From contig CACZDC010000007.1 in NCBI GenBank assembly GCA_902779785.1, positions 1-64,000 on the forward strand: 64,000 nucleotides of DNA. The letters are read 5' to 3'. Both the position numbers and the translations under genes were made by a program. Below are positions 54,501-63,272 of the stretch, one piece after another. A model generated the notes under the pieces. That model ran no database searches. It saw nothing but the letters and a program-made list of their open reading frames with translations, and was not told where the DNA came from. This DNA is from an uncultured Bacteroidia bacterium. GTDB lineage: Bacteria; Bacteroidota; Bacteroidia; Bacteroidales; UBA932. Positions within the stretch are counted from its first letter, which is position 1. Each line of letters opens with the position of its first letter.

Positions 54501-56431
54501 AAAGACTTTTCATATTGCTGCCCCTTTTCGCAGTAATCTGCTGCGGGAAAGCCCCACGGCATCTGAACAGTATAGCCTCGGCCTTGGAAAAGGCCGGTCC
54601 CGGCGACACTCTGATCATACTTGACGGTCTCTATCAGGACGTTACGCTTAAATGGGTGGGGCGTGCCGACAAGGATAATCCCATCGTGGTGATGCCCCAG
54701 ACTCCCGGCGGAGTGGTCATAAGCGGAAAATCACAGCTGAAAATTTACGGCAACGGCCTTACAGTCAGCGGTCTGCGTCTTGAAAATTGCGTCGCGGAAA
54801 AAGGAACTATTGTGGAATTCCGAAATGGCGATGACCTGGCACACGGCTGCCGCCTTACCGAGACCGTAATCAAGGACTGCAACCCCTCACGTCGCGACAT
54901 TTCCTATAGTTATGTCCATATCTATGGACGCGAAAACCGGGTGGACCATTGCAGTTTCCTCGGGAAGAAGAACCTTGGCGTCACCCTCATTGTGATGCTG
55001 AACTATGACGGCTGCGACGACAATCACCACAGCATAGACCACAACCATTTCGGACCTCGCCCGGTCTATGGTTCCAACGGCGCCGAGACAATCCGAATAG
55101 GCACCTCGCAGCAATGTATGCAGAACTCCCGCAGCCTCGTGAGCGAGAATCTCTTTGAGCGCTGCAACGGAGAAGTGGAGGTGGTAAGTATCAAATCCAG
55201 CGAGAACCGGATTGAGAAAAATGTGTTTTACGAGTGCGAAGGCGTCCTTGCCCTTCGCCACGGCGACCGCAATGTCGCCTCGGACAACCTTTTCATAGGG
55301 CACGGCAAACGCAATACCGGCGGAATACGTATCGTCGGAGAAGACCAGGTGGTCAGCGGGAATAAATTCCTCGGCCTCGCCGGGAGCCGTTTCTTCTCAG
55401 CCCTGGCTCTTATGTACGGAGTACCCAATTCCCTGCCTAACCGCTATATGCAGGTCAAGCGCACCCGAATTGAGAACAACCTCTTCGCCGGCTGCAGCAG
55501 CATAGAATTCGATACCGGCAAAGATTTCGAACGTACGCTCCCGCCTGTGGAAACTGTCTGGGAGAACAATACCGTCACCTCTTCTCCGGCAGAAGAGCCC
55601 ACTCTCGAAAGCCTCAGGGAAGGCAAAGGCGCGTCCTGGTACAAGGAGACTCCCGCCGAAGCTCCTGCCGTCAGGGAAATAGTCCTCAAGGACAGCCTAT
55701 ATGTGCTTGAGGAAAGCATACTTGTGGACTCCCCCACCCTTATCCAGGCCGAGGAAGGGGCCTCTCCCGAAGTCATCTTTGCAGGGAAGAAGAGCGATAA
55801 TATGATTACGATCTGCGACGGCGGCGAGCTTACTGTCAAGGGAATACGTTTCAGCGACCGCCTCACTCCCGGTCGCAACCTCGCCAAGGGAATTATTTCG
55901 ACAGCCACTGATATGGTCGAGCCTTACAGACTCACAATTGAAGACTGCTCGTTCTCCGACTGCGGAGAAAGCGGTTTCGTTCCTGTGCGCGGGCTCAAAG
56001 GCACTTTCGCAGAGGAAGTTACAATCCGACGCTGCCATTTCGACTCTCTCTCCGGGGATGCAATCAATTTTGCCGCTGAAACCGAAGACAAGGGCCGATA
56101 CAACGCTGATGACATCATAATTGAAGACTGCTCATTCAGCCGCATACTCGGCATCCCAGTCCAGATTACCCGCAACGGCAGCGACGAATCCACGGCCGGA
56201 CCATATATCACCGTACGCGGATGCCGTTTTTACGACTGCTGCAATAAAGTCAGAGGCTCCGTGCTCCGCATAATCGGGGCACAGGTACTCGATATATCCG
56301 GCAACAGTTTCATTGACAGCGGCCGCGGAGGCTACAGCATCCGCATCGACGAAGCCCCCTGGGAAAAAGTCACCATCAAGGGCAACAGTTTCAGCAATTC
56401 CGGTAAAACACAGTCCAACAATCGCTTATGA
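54494..56431 (+). CDS. PL6 alginate lyase, two-domain
   Basis: This 645-residue lipoprotein has an N-terminal PL6 beta-helix with K234 (VSIKSSEN) and R255 (LALRHGD), and a second beta-helix domain (about 400-645) with repeated IEDCSFSDCGESGF-type turns. This is the longer, two-domain PL6 architecture, different from the single-domain enzyme just upstream, so the pair may differ in endo/exo mode or in G/M preference. It overlaps the PL17 gene by 4 nt (ATGA). Confidence 0.9.
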   Translation: MVKRLFILLPLFAVICCGKAPRHLNSIASALEKAGPGDTLIILDGLYQDVTLKWVGRADKDNPIVVMPQTPGGVVISGKSQLKIYGNGLTVSGLRLENCVAEKGTIVEFRNGDDLAHGCRLTETVIKDCNPSRRDISYSYVHIYGRENRVDHCSFLGKKNLGVTLIVMLNYDGCDDNHHSIDHNHFGPRPVYGSNGAETIRIGTSQQCMQNSRSLVSENLFERCNGEVEVVSIKSSENRIEKNVFYECEGVLALRHGDRNVASDNLFIGHGKRNTGGIRIVGEDQVVSGNKFLGLAGSRFFSALALMYGVPNSLPNRYMQVKRTRIENNLFAGCSSIEFDTGKDFERTLPPVETVWENNTVTSSPAEEPTLESLREGKGASWYKETPAEAPAVREIVLKDSLYVLEESILVDSPTLIQAEEGASPEVIFAGKKSDNMITICDGGELTVKGIRFSDRLTPGRNLAKGIISTATDMVEPYRLTIEDCSFSDCGESGFVPVRGLKGTFAEEVTIRRCHFDSLSGDAINFAAETEDKGRYNADDIIIEDCSFSRILGIPVQITRNGSDESTAGPYITVRGCRFYDCCNKVRGSVLRIIGAQVLDISGNSFIDSGRGGYSIRIDEAPWEKVTIKGNSFSNSGKTQSNNRL

Positions 56432-58626
56432 AACGATTTACAGCAATATTACTGAGTCTTTTCGTCGCCGGCGCAGCTATGGCGGCTGAGCATCCGAACC
56501 TGCTTCTGACCAAAGAAGGAGTCCGGCAGATGAAGGCGGCAAAAGGGAGTATCCCTCTCTTTGACAAGTCCGTCGAAAAACTCATCTCCGAGGCTGACGA
56601 CGCCGTGCAGAAGCCCATCTGCCTTCCCGTTCCGAAAGACGGAGGCGGCGGATACTCGCACGAAATGCACAAACTGAATTATTACGATATGTACAACTGC
56701 GGAATAGCCTTCCAGCTGACCGGCAATAAAAAATACGCCGACAAAGTCAAGGCCATTCTCGCAGCTTATGTCGATTTCTACCCCTCGCTGGATTTCCATC
56801 CCCTTGGCCTTTCCGGCAATCCCGGGCGCATTTTCTGGCAGACTCTGAATGAAAGCGTCTTCCTTGTCCATACCGCCGTAGCCTACGACTGCGTCTATGA
56901 CAGTATGTCAAAGAAAGAGCGCAAAACCGTGGAAGAGAAATTCTTCCGACCCTATGCCGATTTCATTATGCACGGCCTGCCCCACAACCGGGCCAACACC
57001 CAGATGTTCAACAACCTCAACAACTGGGCGACCTGGGCGACGGCTGGCGTCGGGATGATAGGTATGGTTATGGGCGACGACTCCCTTGTCCAGAAAGCCC
57101 TGAAAGGAAGCGACCTGAGCGGCAAGGGCGGATTCCTGCGCCAGATGGAAGTGCTCTTCTCCGAGGATGGCTACTTTACCGAGGGCGCATATTATCTTCG
57201 CTATGCGATATGGCCCTTCGTCACTTTCGCCCAGTGCCTGGACCATTACGACAAGTCCCTGAACATCTTCTCCCGCCGCGACGGAATCCTGCTGAAAGCC
57301 GTGGACGCCCTGCTCCAAATGGCCTACGAAGGCGAATTTATGCATTTCAACGACGCTCTGGAAAAGGGATACAGCGCCCAGGAACTGATCTCGGCGGTAG
57401 ACATAGCCTATCACGCCAATCCTTCGGACAAATCCCTTCTGAGCGTCGCTGAGAAATACCAGAAAAAGGTGCTCGTCTCAGACGCCGGATTCGATGTCGC
57501 CCGGGCCCTGAGCAAGGGCGAGGCCGAGCCACTGAACCTTCACAGCGGCTACTACCGCGACGGCGAGAACAGCGATATGGGCGCTTTCGTCATAATGCGT
57601 CCATACAAAAAGACCCTCAACAGCGCCGTCACATTCAAGGCCACGTCCCACGGTCTCGCGCACGGTCATTTCGACCGCCTGACCTATGCCTACTATGACA
57701 ACGGCCACGAGGTAATCACAGACTACGGCGCGGCCCGCTTCCTCAATATCGAGGCCAAGTACAACGGCCATTATACCCACGAGAACGAGTCCTGGGCAAA
57801 GTCTACCGTGGCGCACAACACCCTCGTCGTGGACGGAAAGACCTACTGCAAGGGTAAATGGCGCAAGGCCCAGGAGACCTGGCCGAAGCCCTATTACCAC
57901 AGTTTCAAGGAAGGTCTTCAGATGGCCTCGGCGACCGAGGACCAGGTCTATCCCGGAGTCAGCTATTCCCGATACCTGGTCTATGCCGACGTGCCTTTCC
58001 TGGAGTATCCGTTGATTATGGACCTGCTTAAAGTCAAGTCCTCCGAGGAGCACCAATATGACCTTCCGCTCCATTACAACGGCCATATGATCTCCCTTTC
58101 GGTTCCCTACAAAAAGGCCACGGAGACTATGCACACTCTCGGCAAGGACAACGGCTACCAGCATCTCTGGGTTGAAGCCGAGGCCAATGGCGCGGACGGG
58201 GTGACCTCCTACACCTGGCTCACCGGGCACAGGATGTACAGCGTTTCGACCAATACGAGCCCCCGGAGCGAAATCAAGATCTGCCGTCTCGGGGCCTCTG
58301 ACCCTGACTTCAACCTTCGGAGCGAGCCAATGTACCTTATCCGCGAGAAGGCCTCGGACCATCTTTTCGCCTCCTGCGTGGAAACTCACGGAAAATATGA
58401 CCTCCAGGTCGAACAGAGCGCGAATCTTGTCCGCTCCTGCAAGAGCATAGAGTCCCTTCTGGACGACGGAAGCGCCCTTGTCGTACGCTACAACTTCATC
58501 GGAGAGCACAGCGCCACGCTATGCGTATGGACCGCCTCCGCCGACGAAAATGCCGTCCACAGCCTCAGCCTTCCTTCCGGAGAGACGATAGGTTGGAAAG
58601 GTGTAGCTGATGTCCTCTACAAATAA
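56428..58626 (+). CDS. PL17 oligoalginate lyase
   Basis: This 732-residue enzyme has an N-terminal (alpha/alpha)6 toroid (alginate_lyase region with HKLNYYDMYNCGIAFQLTGN and MFNNLNNWATWATAG) and a C-terminal heparinase II/III-like beta-sheet domain (GHFDRLTYAYYDNGHEVITDYG, AHNTLVVDGK). PL17 enzymes are exolytic and release unsaturated monouronate from oligoalginate. The signal peptide ends GAAMAAEH with no lipobox, so it is probably periplasmic. It finishes what the two surface PL6 lyases begin. Confidence 0.93.
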   Translation: MKRFTAILLSLFVAGAAMAAEHPNLLLTKEGVRQMKAAKGSIPLFDKSVEKLISEADDAVQKPICLPVPKDGGGGYSHEMHKLNYYDMYNCGIAFQLTGNKKYADKVKAILAAYVDFYPSLDFHPLGLSGNPGRIFWQTLNESVFLVHTAVAYDCVYDSMSKKERKTVEEKFFRPYADFIMHGLPHNRANTQMFNNLNNWATWATAGVGMIGMVMGDDSLVQKALKGSDLSGKGGFLRQMEVLFSEDGYFTEGAYYLRYAIWPFVTFAQCLDHYDKSLNIFSRRDGILLKAVDALLQMAYEGEFMHFNDALEKGYSAQELISAVDIAYHANPSDKSLLSVAEKYQKKVLVSDAGFDVARALSKGEAEPLNLHSGYYRDGENSDMGAFVIMRPYKKTLNSAVTFKATSHGLAHGHFDRLTYAYYDNGHEVITDYGAARFLNIEAKYNGHYTHENESWAKSTVAHNTLVVDGKTYCKGKWRKAQETWPKPYYHSFKEGLQMASATEDQVYPGVSYSRYLVYADVPFLEYPLIMDLLKVKSSEEHQYDLPLHYNGHMISLSVPYKKATETMHTLGKDNGYQHLWVEAEANGADGVTSYTWLTGHRMYSVSTNTSPRSEIKICRLGASDPDFNLRSEPMYLIREKASDHLFASCVETHGKYDLQVEQSANLVRSCKSIESLLDDGSALVVRYNFIGEHSATLCVWTASADENAVHSLSLPSGETIGWKGVADVLYK

Positions 58627-58696
58627 AAAGTTTCTTATTTGTACGAAAACGTAAAATATTTGCATTTTTGTGTAGATTAGTTTAATTGAACATAAA

Positions 58697-58704
58697 TATT
58701 TTTG
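58697..58704 (+). promoter_or_regulatory. -7 element before kdgF
   Basis: TATTTTTG lies 8 nt before the kdgF start codon. No good -33 box sits 19-21 nt upstream, so it may be a weak internal start in the 86-nt gap after PL17. Confidence 0.4.
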
Positions 58705-58712
58705 CATTGACC

Positions 58713-59057
58713 ATGAAAACACGAAGCGAAACATTCCAGATTGCCAAGCAGATGCCTTGGGAAAATCCAGGCCCCGGTATCACCCGTCAGATAATGGGTT
58801 ACGACGGCCAGCTTATGATTGTAAAAGTTAAGTTCGAGAAAGGTGCCGTTGGTACGCTCCACGAGCATTATCACAGCCAGGCCACCTATGTCGCCAGCGG
58901 CAAGTTCGAACTCACCATCGGAGACAAGAAACAGATTCTCGAGGCCGGTGACGGCTATTATGTCGCCCCGGACGAACTTCACGGCTGCGTCTGCCTCGAA
59001 GAAGGCATCCTTATCGACACCTTCTCCCCTGTCCGTGCTGACTTTCTTGGAATATAA
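58713..59057 (+). CDS. kdgF: Cupin KdgF, unsaturated-uronate linearising enzyme
   Basis: This 114-residue single-cupin metalloprotein has the metal ligands H50, H52 and Q56 (LHEHYHSQ) with H90 (DELHG). KdgF proteins turn 4,5-unsaturated monouronates into 4-deoxy-L-erythro-5-hexoseulose uronate (DEH). It lies between PL17 and the transporter, exactly where its step is needed. ATG 58713 is favoured over an upstream ATG that lies before the -7 element. Confidence 0.9.
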   Translation: MKTRSETFQIAKQMPWENPGPGITRQIMGYDGQLMIVKVKFEKGAVGTLHEHYHSQATYVASGKFELTIGDKKQILEAGDGYYVAPDELHGCVCLEEGILIDTFSPVRADFLGI

Positions 59058-59060
59058 GCT

Positions 59061-60377
59061 ATGAAAGTAAAAGGAATGCGCTGGTGGGTGCTGGGACTTA
59101 TAGTCCTTGTGACCATCATTAATTACCTCGACCGCAACACCCTAGGTATAATGTGGGCGAAGATTGTCGAGGACCTTGGCCTTATCAATACCGAAGGTCT
59201 TTCCGAGGCTGAATACAACGACCTGAGCAAGAAGCTTTTCCGGGACATCAATATGGTCTTTATGATCTTCTACGGACTGTCCCAGCTCTTCTCCGGAAAG
59301 CTCTATGACAAAATCGGAACACGCAAAGGCTTCACGATTTCAGCCATCCTATGGGGTATTTCAGACCTTCTGACCTCATTTGCAACAGGCGTAAAGGGCA
59401 TTATGGGCTTCCGTGCCGGACTCGGACTCGGCGTCGCGGGACCTTGGCCTGGAACCGTGAAGAGCAATGCCGAATGGTTTCCCCAGAAAGAAAGGGCTAC
59501 CGCACAGGGCTTCTTCAATGCCGGAGCTTCGATAGGAGCCATCCTCGCCCCGATCCTGATCGGTCTTATCTACGCCGCTTTCGGATGGAAATGGACCTTC
59601 GTCACCATCGGTGTGCTTGCCCCGCTCTGGGTTATTCCCTGGCTGATTTTCAATAAAAAAGGCCCGAAGGAGCATCCCTGGATTACTGACGAGGAGAAGG
59701 AATACATCATAAATGGCCAGCCCGAGTGCAAGGTCACCAAAGACAAGGGGCTCAGCTGGGGAGAACTGCTTTCAAGAAAGAAGAGTTACGCCGTAATTCT
59801 CGGCCGTTTCTTCCTTGACCCCATCTGGTGGATGTTCGTCACCTGGCTTCCGATCTATCTTGGCCAGAAATACGGTATGGACATCAAGCAGCTCGCCACT
59901 CATATGTGGATCCCTTATGTCGGGGCGGCTCTCGGCTCGATAGCGGGCGGATGGACCTCAAGCCATTTCCTCCAGAAGGGGCGCAGCGTGGGCTTCTCCC
60001 GCAAGGCCGCCATCATCATCGGCGCAGTCATCCTGCTGCCTTCCCTGGTCTGGGTAGCCTTTGTCCAGGACCCGATGACCGCAGTGCTGGTAATGTCCAT
60101 TATCCTCTTCGGTTATCAGTTCACTATCAATAATATCCAGACTCTGCCCGGCGATATGTACACCGGAAAGAGCGTCGGTTCCCTGGCCGGACTCGGCGGC
60201 GCCGCTGCAACTCTCGGCACCATCCTGATGATGCTTTTTGTGCCTATGCTCACCGCTGGTGACAACTGGACGCCCTTCTTTATTATGGGTGCCTCGCTGG
60301 TCCCGCTCTCACTCATCTGCATTTTCCTCTTCGGCGGAGAAATCGAGCACGATGCTTTGAAAGAAGAAAGCAAATAA
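59061..60377 (+). CDS. MFS transporter, ExuT/anion:cation symporter type
   Basis: This 438-residue protein has 12 predicted TM helices. It opens GMRWWVLGLIVLVTIINYLDRNTLG, the signature of the hexuronate (ExuT) branch, and holds LGLGVAGPWPGTVKSNAEWF and a later FYQFTINN-like helix. It probably imports unsaturated monouronate or DEH from periplasm to cytoplasm. It lies 3 nt after kdgF, and the SDR follows directly. Confidence 0.9.
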   Translation: MKVKGMRWWVLGLIVLVTIINYLDRNTLGIMWAKIVEDLGLINTEGLSEAEYNDLSKKLFRDINMVFMIFYGLSQLFSGKLYDKIGTRKGFTISAILWGISDLLTSFATGVKGIMGFRAGLGLGVAGPWPGTVKSNAEWFPQKERATAQGFFNAGASIGAILAPILIGLIYAAFGWKWTFVTIGVLAPLWVIPWLIFNKKGPKEHPWITDEEKEYIINGQPECKVTKDKGLSWGELLSRKKSYAVILGRFFLDPIWWMFVTWLPIYLGQKYGMDIKQLATHMWIPYVGAALGSIAGGWTSSHFLQKGRSVGFSRKAAIIIGAVILLPSLVWVAFVQDPMTAVLVMSIILFGYQFTINNIQTLPGDMYTGKSVGSLAGLGGAAATLGTILMMLFVPMLTAGDNWTPFFIMGASLVPLSLICIFLFGGEIEHDALKEESK

Positions 60378-60404
60378 ATGACAAACTATAAACACTTTTC
60401 AACT

Positions 60405-61160
60405 ATGGGTAAATTAGAAGGAAAGGTTGCCGTAGTGACTGGCGGCGCCCGCGACATCGGTCGTGCCATTTCAGTCAAACTCGCACTCGAAGGTGCAAAA
60501 GTATGCCTCAACTATTTCGACAATCCCGAGGATGCAGCCGCAACCGTGGAGATGATCAAGAAGGACGGCGGCGAAGCTATCGCTGTCCAGGGCGATATGA
60601 CCAAGGCCGCTGACGTGAAGAATCTCTTCGCCAAGGCCACCGAGGCTTTCGGTCCGGCTGTCCACGTGCTCGTGAACGTCGTCGGCGGTATCGTCGGCCG
60701 CAAGCTCATCGTCGAGCAGGACGAGAAATGGTATGACTTCCTTATGGACGTCAATATGCGCAGCACCTTCCTCTGCACCCGCGAGGTGGTTCCTATGATG
60801 ACCGAAGGCGGTTCCATCGTGAACTTCTCCTCCCAGGCTGCACGCGACGGCGGCGGCCCCGGCGCCTCAATGTACGCAACCGCCAAGGCTGCCGTTATGT
60901 GCCACACCCGCGCAATGGCAAAGGAACTCGGCCCTCAGGGCATCCGCGTCAACGCCCTTGCCCCCGGCATGATCAACACCTCTTTCCACGACCGCTTCAC
61001 CAAGCCGGCCGCACGCGAAAACCTCCACAACACCGCTCCGCTGCGCCGCGAAGGTGAGGCTTCGGAAGTCGCCGACCTCGTCGCCTTCCTCGCCAGCGAG
61101 GAGTCTTCCTACATCACCGGAACTGCCATCGATATCAACGGCGGCGTACTCTTCTCTTAA
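60405..61160 (+). CDS. SDR-family DEH reductase (probable)
   Basis: This 251-residue Rossmann oxidoreductase has the cofactor loop TGGARDIGRA, an NVVGG segment, and active-site NFSSQAARDGGGPGASMYATAK (in part) with Ser, Tyr and Lys. In alginate loci an SDR reduces DEH to KDG with NAD(P)H, and the order kdgF-MFS-SDR supports that role. ATG 60405 aligns with MGKLEGKVAVVTGG. ATG 60378, directly after the transporter stop, would add nine residues. KDG then goes to KdgK. Confidence 0.85.
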   Translation: MGKLEGKVAVVTGGARDIGRAISVKLALEGAKVCLNYFDNPEDAAATVEMIKKDGGEAIAVQGDMTKAADVKNLFAKATEAFGPAVHVLVNVVGGIVGRKLIVEQDEKWYDFLMDVNMRSTFLCTREVVPMMTEGGSIVNFSSQAARDGGGPGASMYATAKAAVMCHTRAMAKELGPQGIRVNALAPGMINTSFHDRFTKPAARENLHNTAPLRREGEASEVADLVAFLASEESSYITGTAIDINGGVLFS

Positions 61161-61172
61161 AAATATGATCTG

Positions 61173-61325
61173 ATGAATACTCCGTTTTTGAATTCAAAGC
61201 GTACGTACGAAAGCCCGTACACGCACTGCCTCACGATACAGCTCAGCTATGTCGTGTGCGCCAGTGGTTTCTATGACAACAGTGTCACTGAAGACGTGAC
61301 CGTAGAAGACGAATATCAATGGTAA
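61173..61325 (+). CDS. Small CASG-motif protein 2 (50 aa)
   Basis: This complete 50-codon gene lies 12 nt after the SDR and 12 nt before the fimbrillin-like lipoprotein. It has YESP, 13 residues, then CASG, an acidic tail (EDVTVEDEYQW) and a terminal tryptophan. The motif spacing equals that of the protein at 22812-22955, although the rest has diverged. No signal peptide or TM helix is evident. Function unknown. Confidence 0.75.
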   Translation: MNTPFLNSKRTYESPYTHCLTIQLSYVVCASGFYDNSVTEDVTVEDEYQW

Positions 61326-61337
61326 AATGATACTGCT

Positions 61338-63272
61338 ATGAAAAATATTTACATATTCGCCTATATCCTGACTGCAGCCCTCTTCATCTCCTGTAATGCG
61401 CTTGAGCGTGACCCGGAACTTGTCAAAGAGGCCCCTGCAGCGAAAGTCCCTATGACTTTCTCAGCATCTATCAATCTCGAGGAAGAAATTGAGAAAGACC
61501 CGTCTTCAAAACTTGAAATCGGTTCCATTGAGAGCGGCACCCTCAAATTCGCCTGGAAAAAAGGGGACAAGATTGCTGTTTTTGACGACAAATCTTCTAC
61601 TCCTAACGAGTTTATAGCCGATTCTGACGGAGCAAAAACCTCCTTCTCCGGCACCATTTCCGAAGGGGCCAAGAAATTCATCGCTATTTATCCATATTCC
61701 GCAGCGGTAAGCGTGAATGTAGCCACAGGAGCTTGCGAGATAGACTTCCCCCAGGAACAGACTGCAGTAGCCGGTAGTTTCGACCCCGAGGCCCTCGTGT
61801 CTGTGGGTTCAGCTGAAATCACGGATGAGGCGTCCAATCCCTCCATACGTTTCTGCTTGCTCGGAGCACTTCTCAGCTTTTCCGTGGATTTCGACAACGT
61901 GGTGTTCGTAGAGTTCTCCGGGAGCCGTCCTATGTCGGGCGACGTCACCTTCTCCAATGCTGTCGGAGCAACCGGTCCCAGCAGCGTGTCCACCGGTACT
62001 CCCAACTACAAGAACGTGACCCTGAAACCCGCCGGCAGCGCTTCTTTCGTGAAAGGCGAGACCTACTACGTCAGCGTGCGTCACACCGGAAGCAATTCCC
62101 AGGTGGGATTCACGGCTAAACTCATTACTGCAGACGCCCAGGTTGCCAGCAGGACCGGTTCCAGTAATCTACAGATTGCCAGAAAAACTCTGTATCCTCT
62201 CGGGACATTCAACAGCTCAAATGTCACTTTCGCTTATGACCGGTATGCTGTCTATATGGCAGGATTCGATGTCACCATCGGAGGAAAGACCTACAACAGA
62301 GCCACTGACGGCGATGCGACATTACTTGCAGACGGTACTGTATTCAAAACTGGAAATACAGGTGTAATTTTCGTCGATTCGGATGCCGCAATTACCAACA
62401 CTTCCGAAGTTACGATTACCGGGGATGTCATCCTTGCCAGCAATGATCCCGCCCATCCGGCCAAATATACGACAAGTACGAAGTCTTTCCTTTTGAAATC
62501 AGGGTCACTGGTAATGGACCATCTTGCTGTAGATATGGCAGCTTTTGCTTCCTCCGGACAGTTTTTCACAAAGAAGAACAATGACGGTAATTTCACTTCA
62601 CTGAATCTGGAAGGATGCCACTTTAAGAACATAAAAAGGCCCGTGTACGCACCTAACAGTTCTTACCTTAACAACGGCATAGAGTCGATAAGGATAAACG
62701 GCTGTATTTTTGCTACAAGCGCAGCTGTCCAGCTATTCTCCATCAATTCTAACGCGACTACTCTGGCCGGGTACAAGGATTTCACGTTTACCAACAATGT
62801 GTTCTACAGTACGGGCAATCACGTCGATTCATACGTTTTCGCCACATCCGCTTCTGCTGCTGCAAGTACCTGCCAGCAAGAGGTAGTGATGGATAATAAT
62901 CTCTTCTACAACATTGCCGCCAGTAATGGCTTATTCAGAACCCACGCTCTGAAGTCCATCTATATTAGAAACAATGTACTCTGGGCGGAAAATGGAAGCT
63001 ATAGCAGTAACATCAAGATGTTCAAGGCCAATATTGGGACAAAGGAGACCCCTTACACTGATTTTGCAGGCGCTTCTTCCGATAACTATTGCTATGGAAA
63101 CCTCGGAGAGGCAGACTGGAGTATTTCTGATGTGGCCTGCAGGGGACCGCTAACCAACGTCACGACGCTGACAGAGTCCCCCATTGCTACAGCAGACACT
63201 GCTACCGGGACCTTCACGCTGACTTCGACATACAGCGCCTACGGTCCTCAGCCGATGCCTATTCCGATGTGA
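61338..63272 (+). CDS. Fimbrillin-like lipoprotein with beta-helix C-terminal half
   Basis: This 644-residue lipoprotein has its lipobox at FISC19. The N-terminal half (about 30-300) resembles fimbrillin-like domains (GTLKFAWKKGDKIAVFDD, FIAIYPYSAAVSV). The C-terminal half (about 320-630) has beta-helix-style repeats (LNLEGCHFKNIKRPVY, IRINGCIFATSAAV, FTFTNNVFYSTG, VVMDNNLFYNIA), as in DUF4957/DUF5123-type PUL proteins. It ends in a proline-rich PQPMPIPM and then TGA. The same frame stays open for another 242 codons to the window edge. Confidence 0.75.
   Translation: MKNIYIFAYILTAALFISCNALERDPELVKEAPAAKVPMTFSASINLEEEIEKDPSSKLEIGSIESGTLKFAWKKGDKIAVFDDKSSTPNEFIADSDGAKTSFSGTISEGAKKFIAIYPYSAAVSVNVATGACEIDFPQEQTAVAGSFDPEALVSVGSAEITDEASNPSIRFCLLGALLSFSVDFDNVVFVEFSGSRPMSGDVTFSNAVGATGPSSVSTGTPNYKNVTLKPAGSASFVKGETYYVSVRHTGSNSQVGFTAKLITADAQVASRTGSSNLQIARKTLYPLGTFNSSNVTFAYDRYAVYMAGFDVTIGGKTYNRATDGDATLLADGTVFKTGNTGVIFVDSDAAITNTSEVTITGDVILASNDPAHPAKYTTSTKSFLLKSGSLVMDHLAVDMAAFASSGQFFTKKNNDGNFTSLNLEGCHFKNIKRPVYAPNSSYLNNGIESIRINGCIFATSAAVQLFSINSNATTLAGYKDFTFTNNVFYSTGNHVDSYVFATSASAAASTCQQEVVMDNNLFYNIAASNGLFRTHALKSIYIRNNVLWAENGSYSSNIKMFKANIGTKETPYTDFAGASSDNYCYGNLGEADWSISDVACRGPLTNVTTLTESPIATADTATGTFTLTSTYSAYGPQPMPIPM

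Noticed and set aside
57478..58509. A 343-codon minus-strand frame opposite PL17
   Set aside because: It is an antisense shadow of a conserved enzyme; the valine/glycine-rich composition mirrors the coding strand.
63270..63272. Genome-wide recoding of TGA as a sense codon
   Set aside because: TGA ends many genes here, including the first partial gene and several ATGA overlaps, so only a local event at this site is possible.
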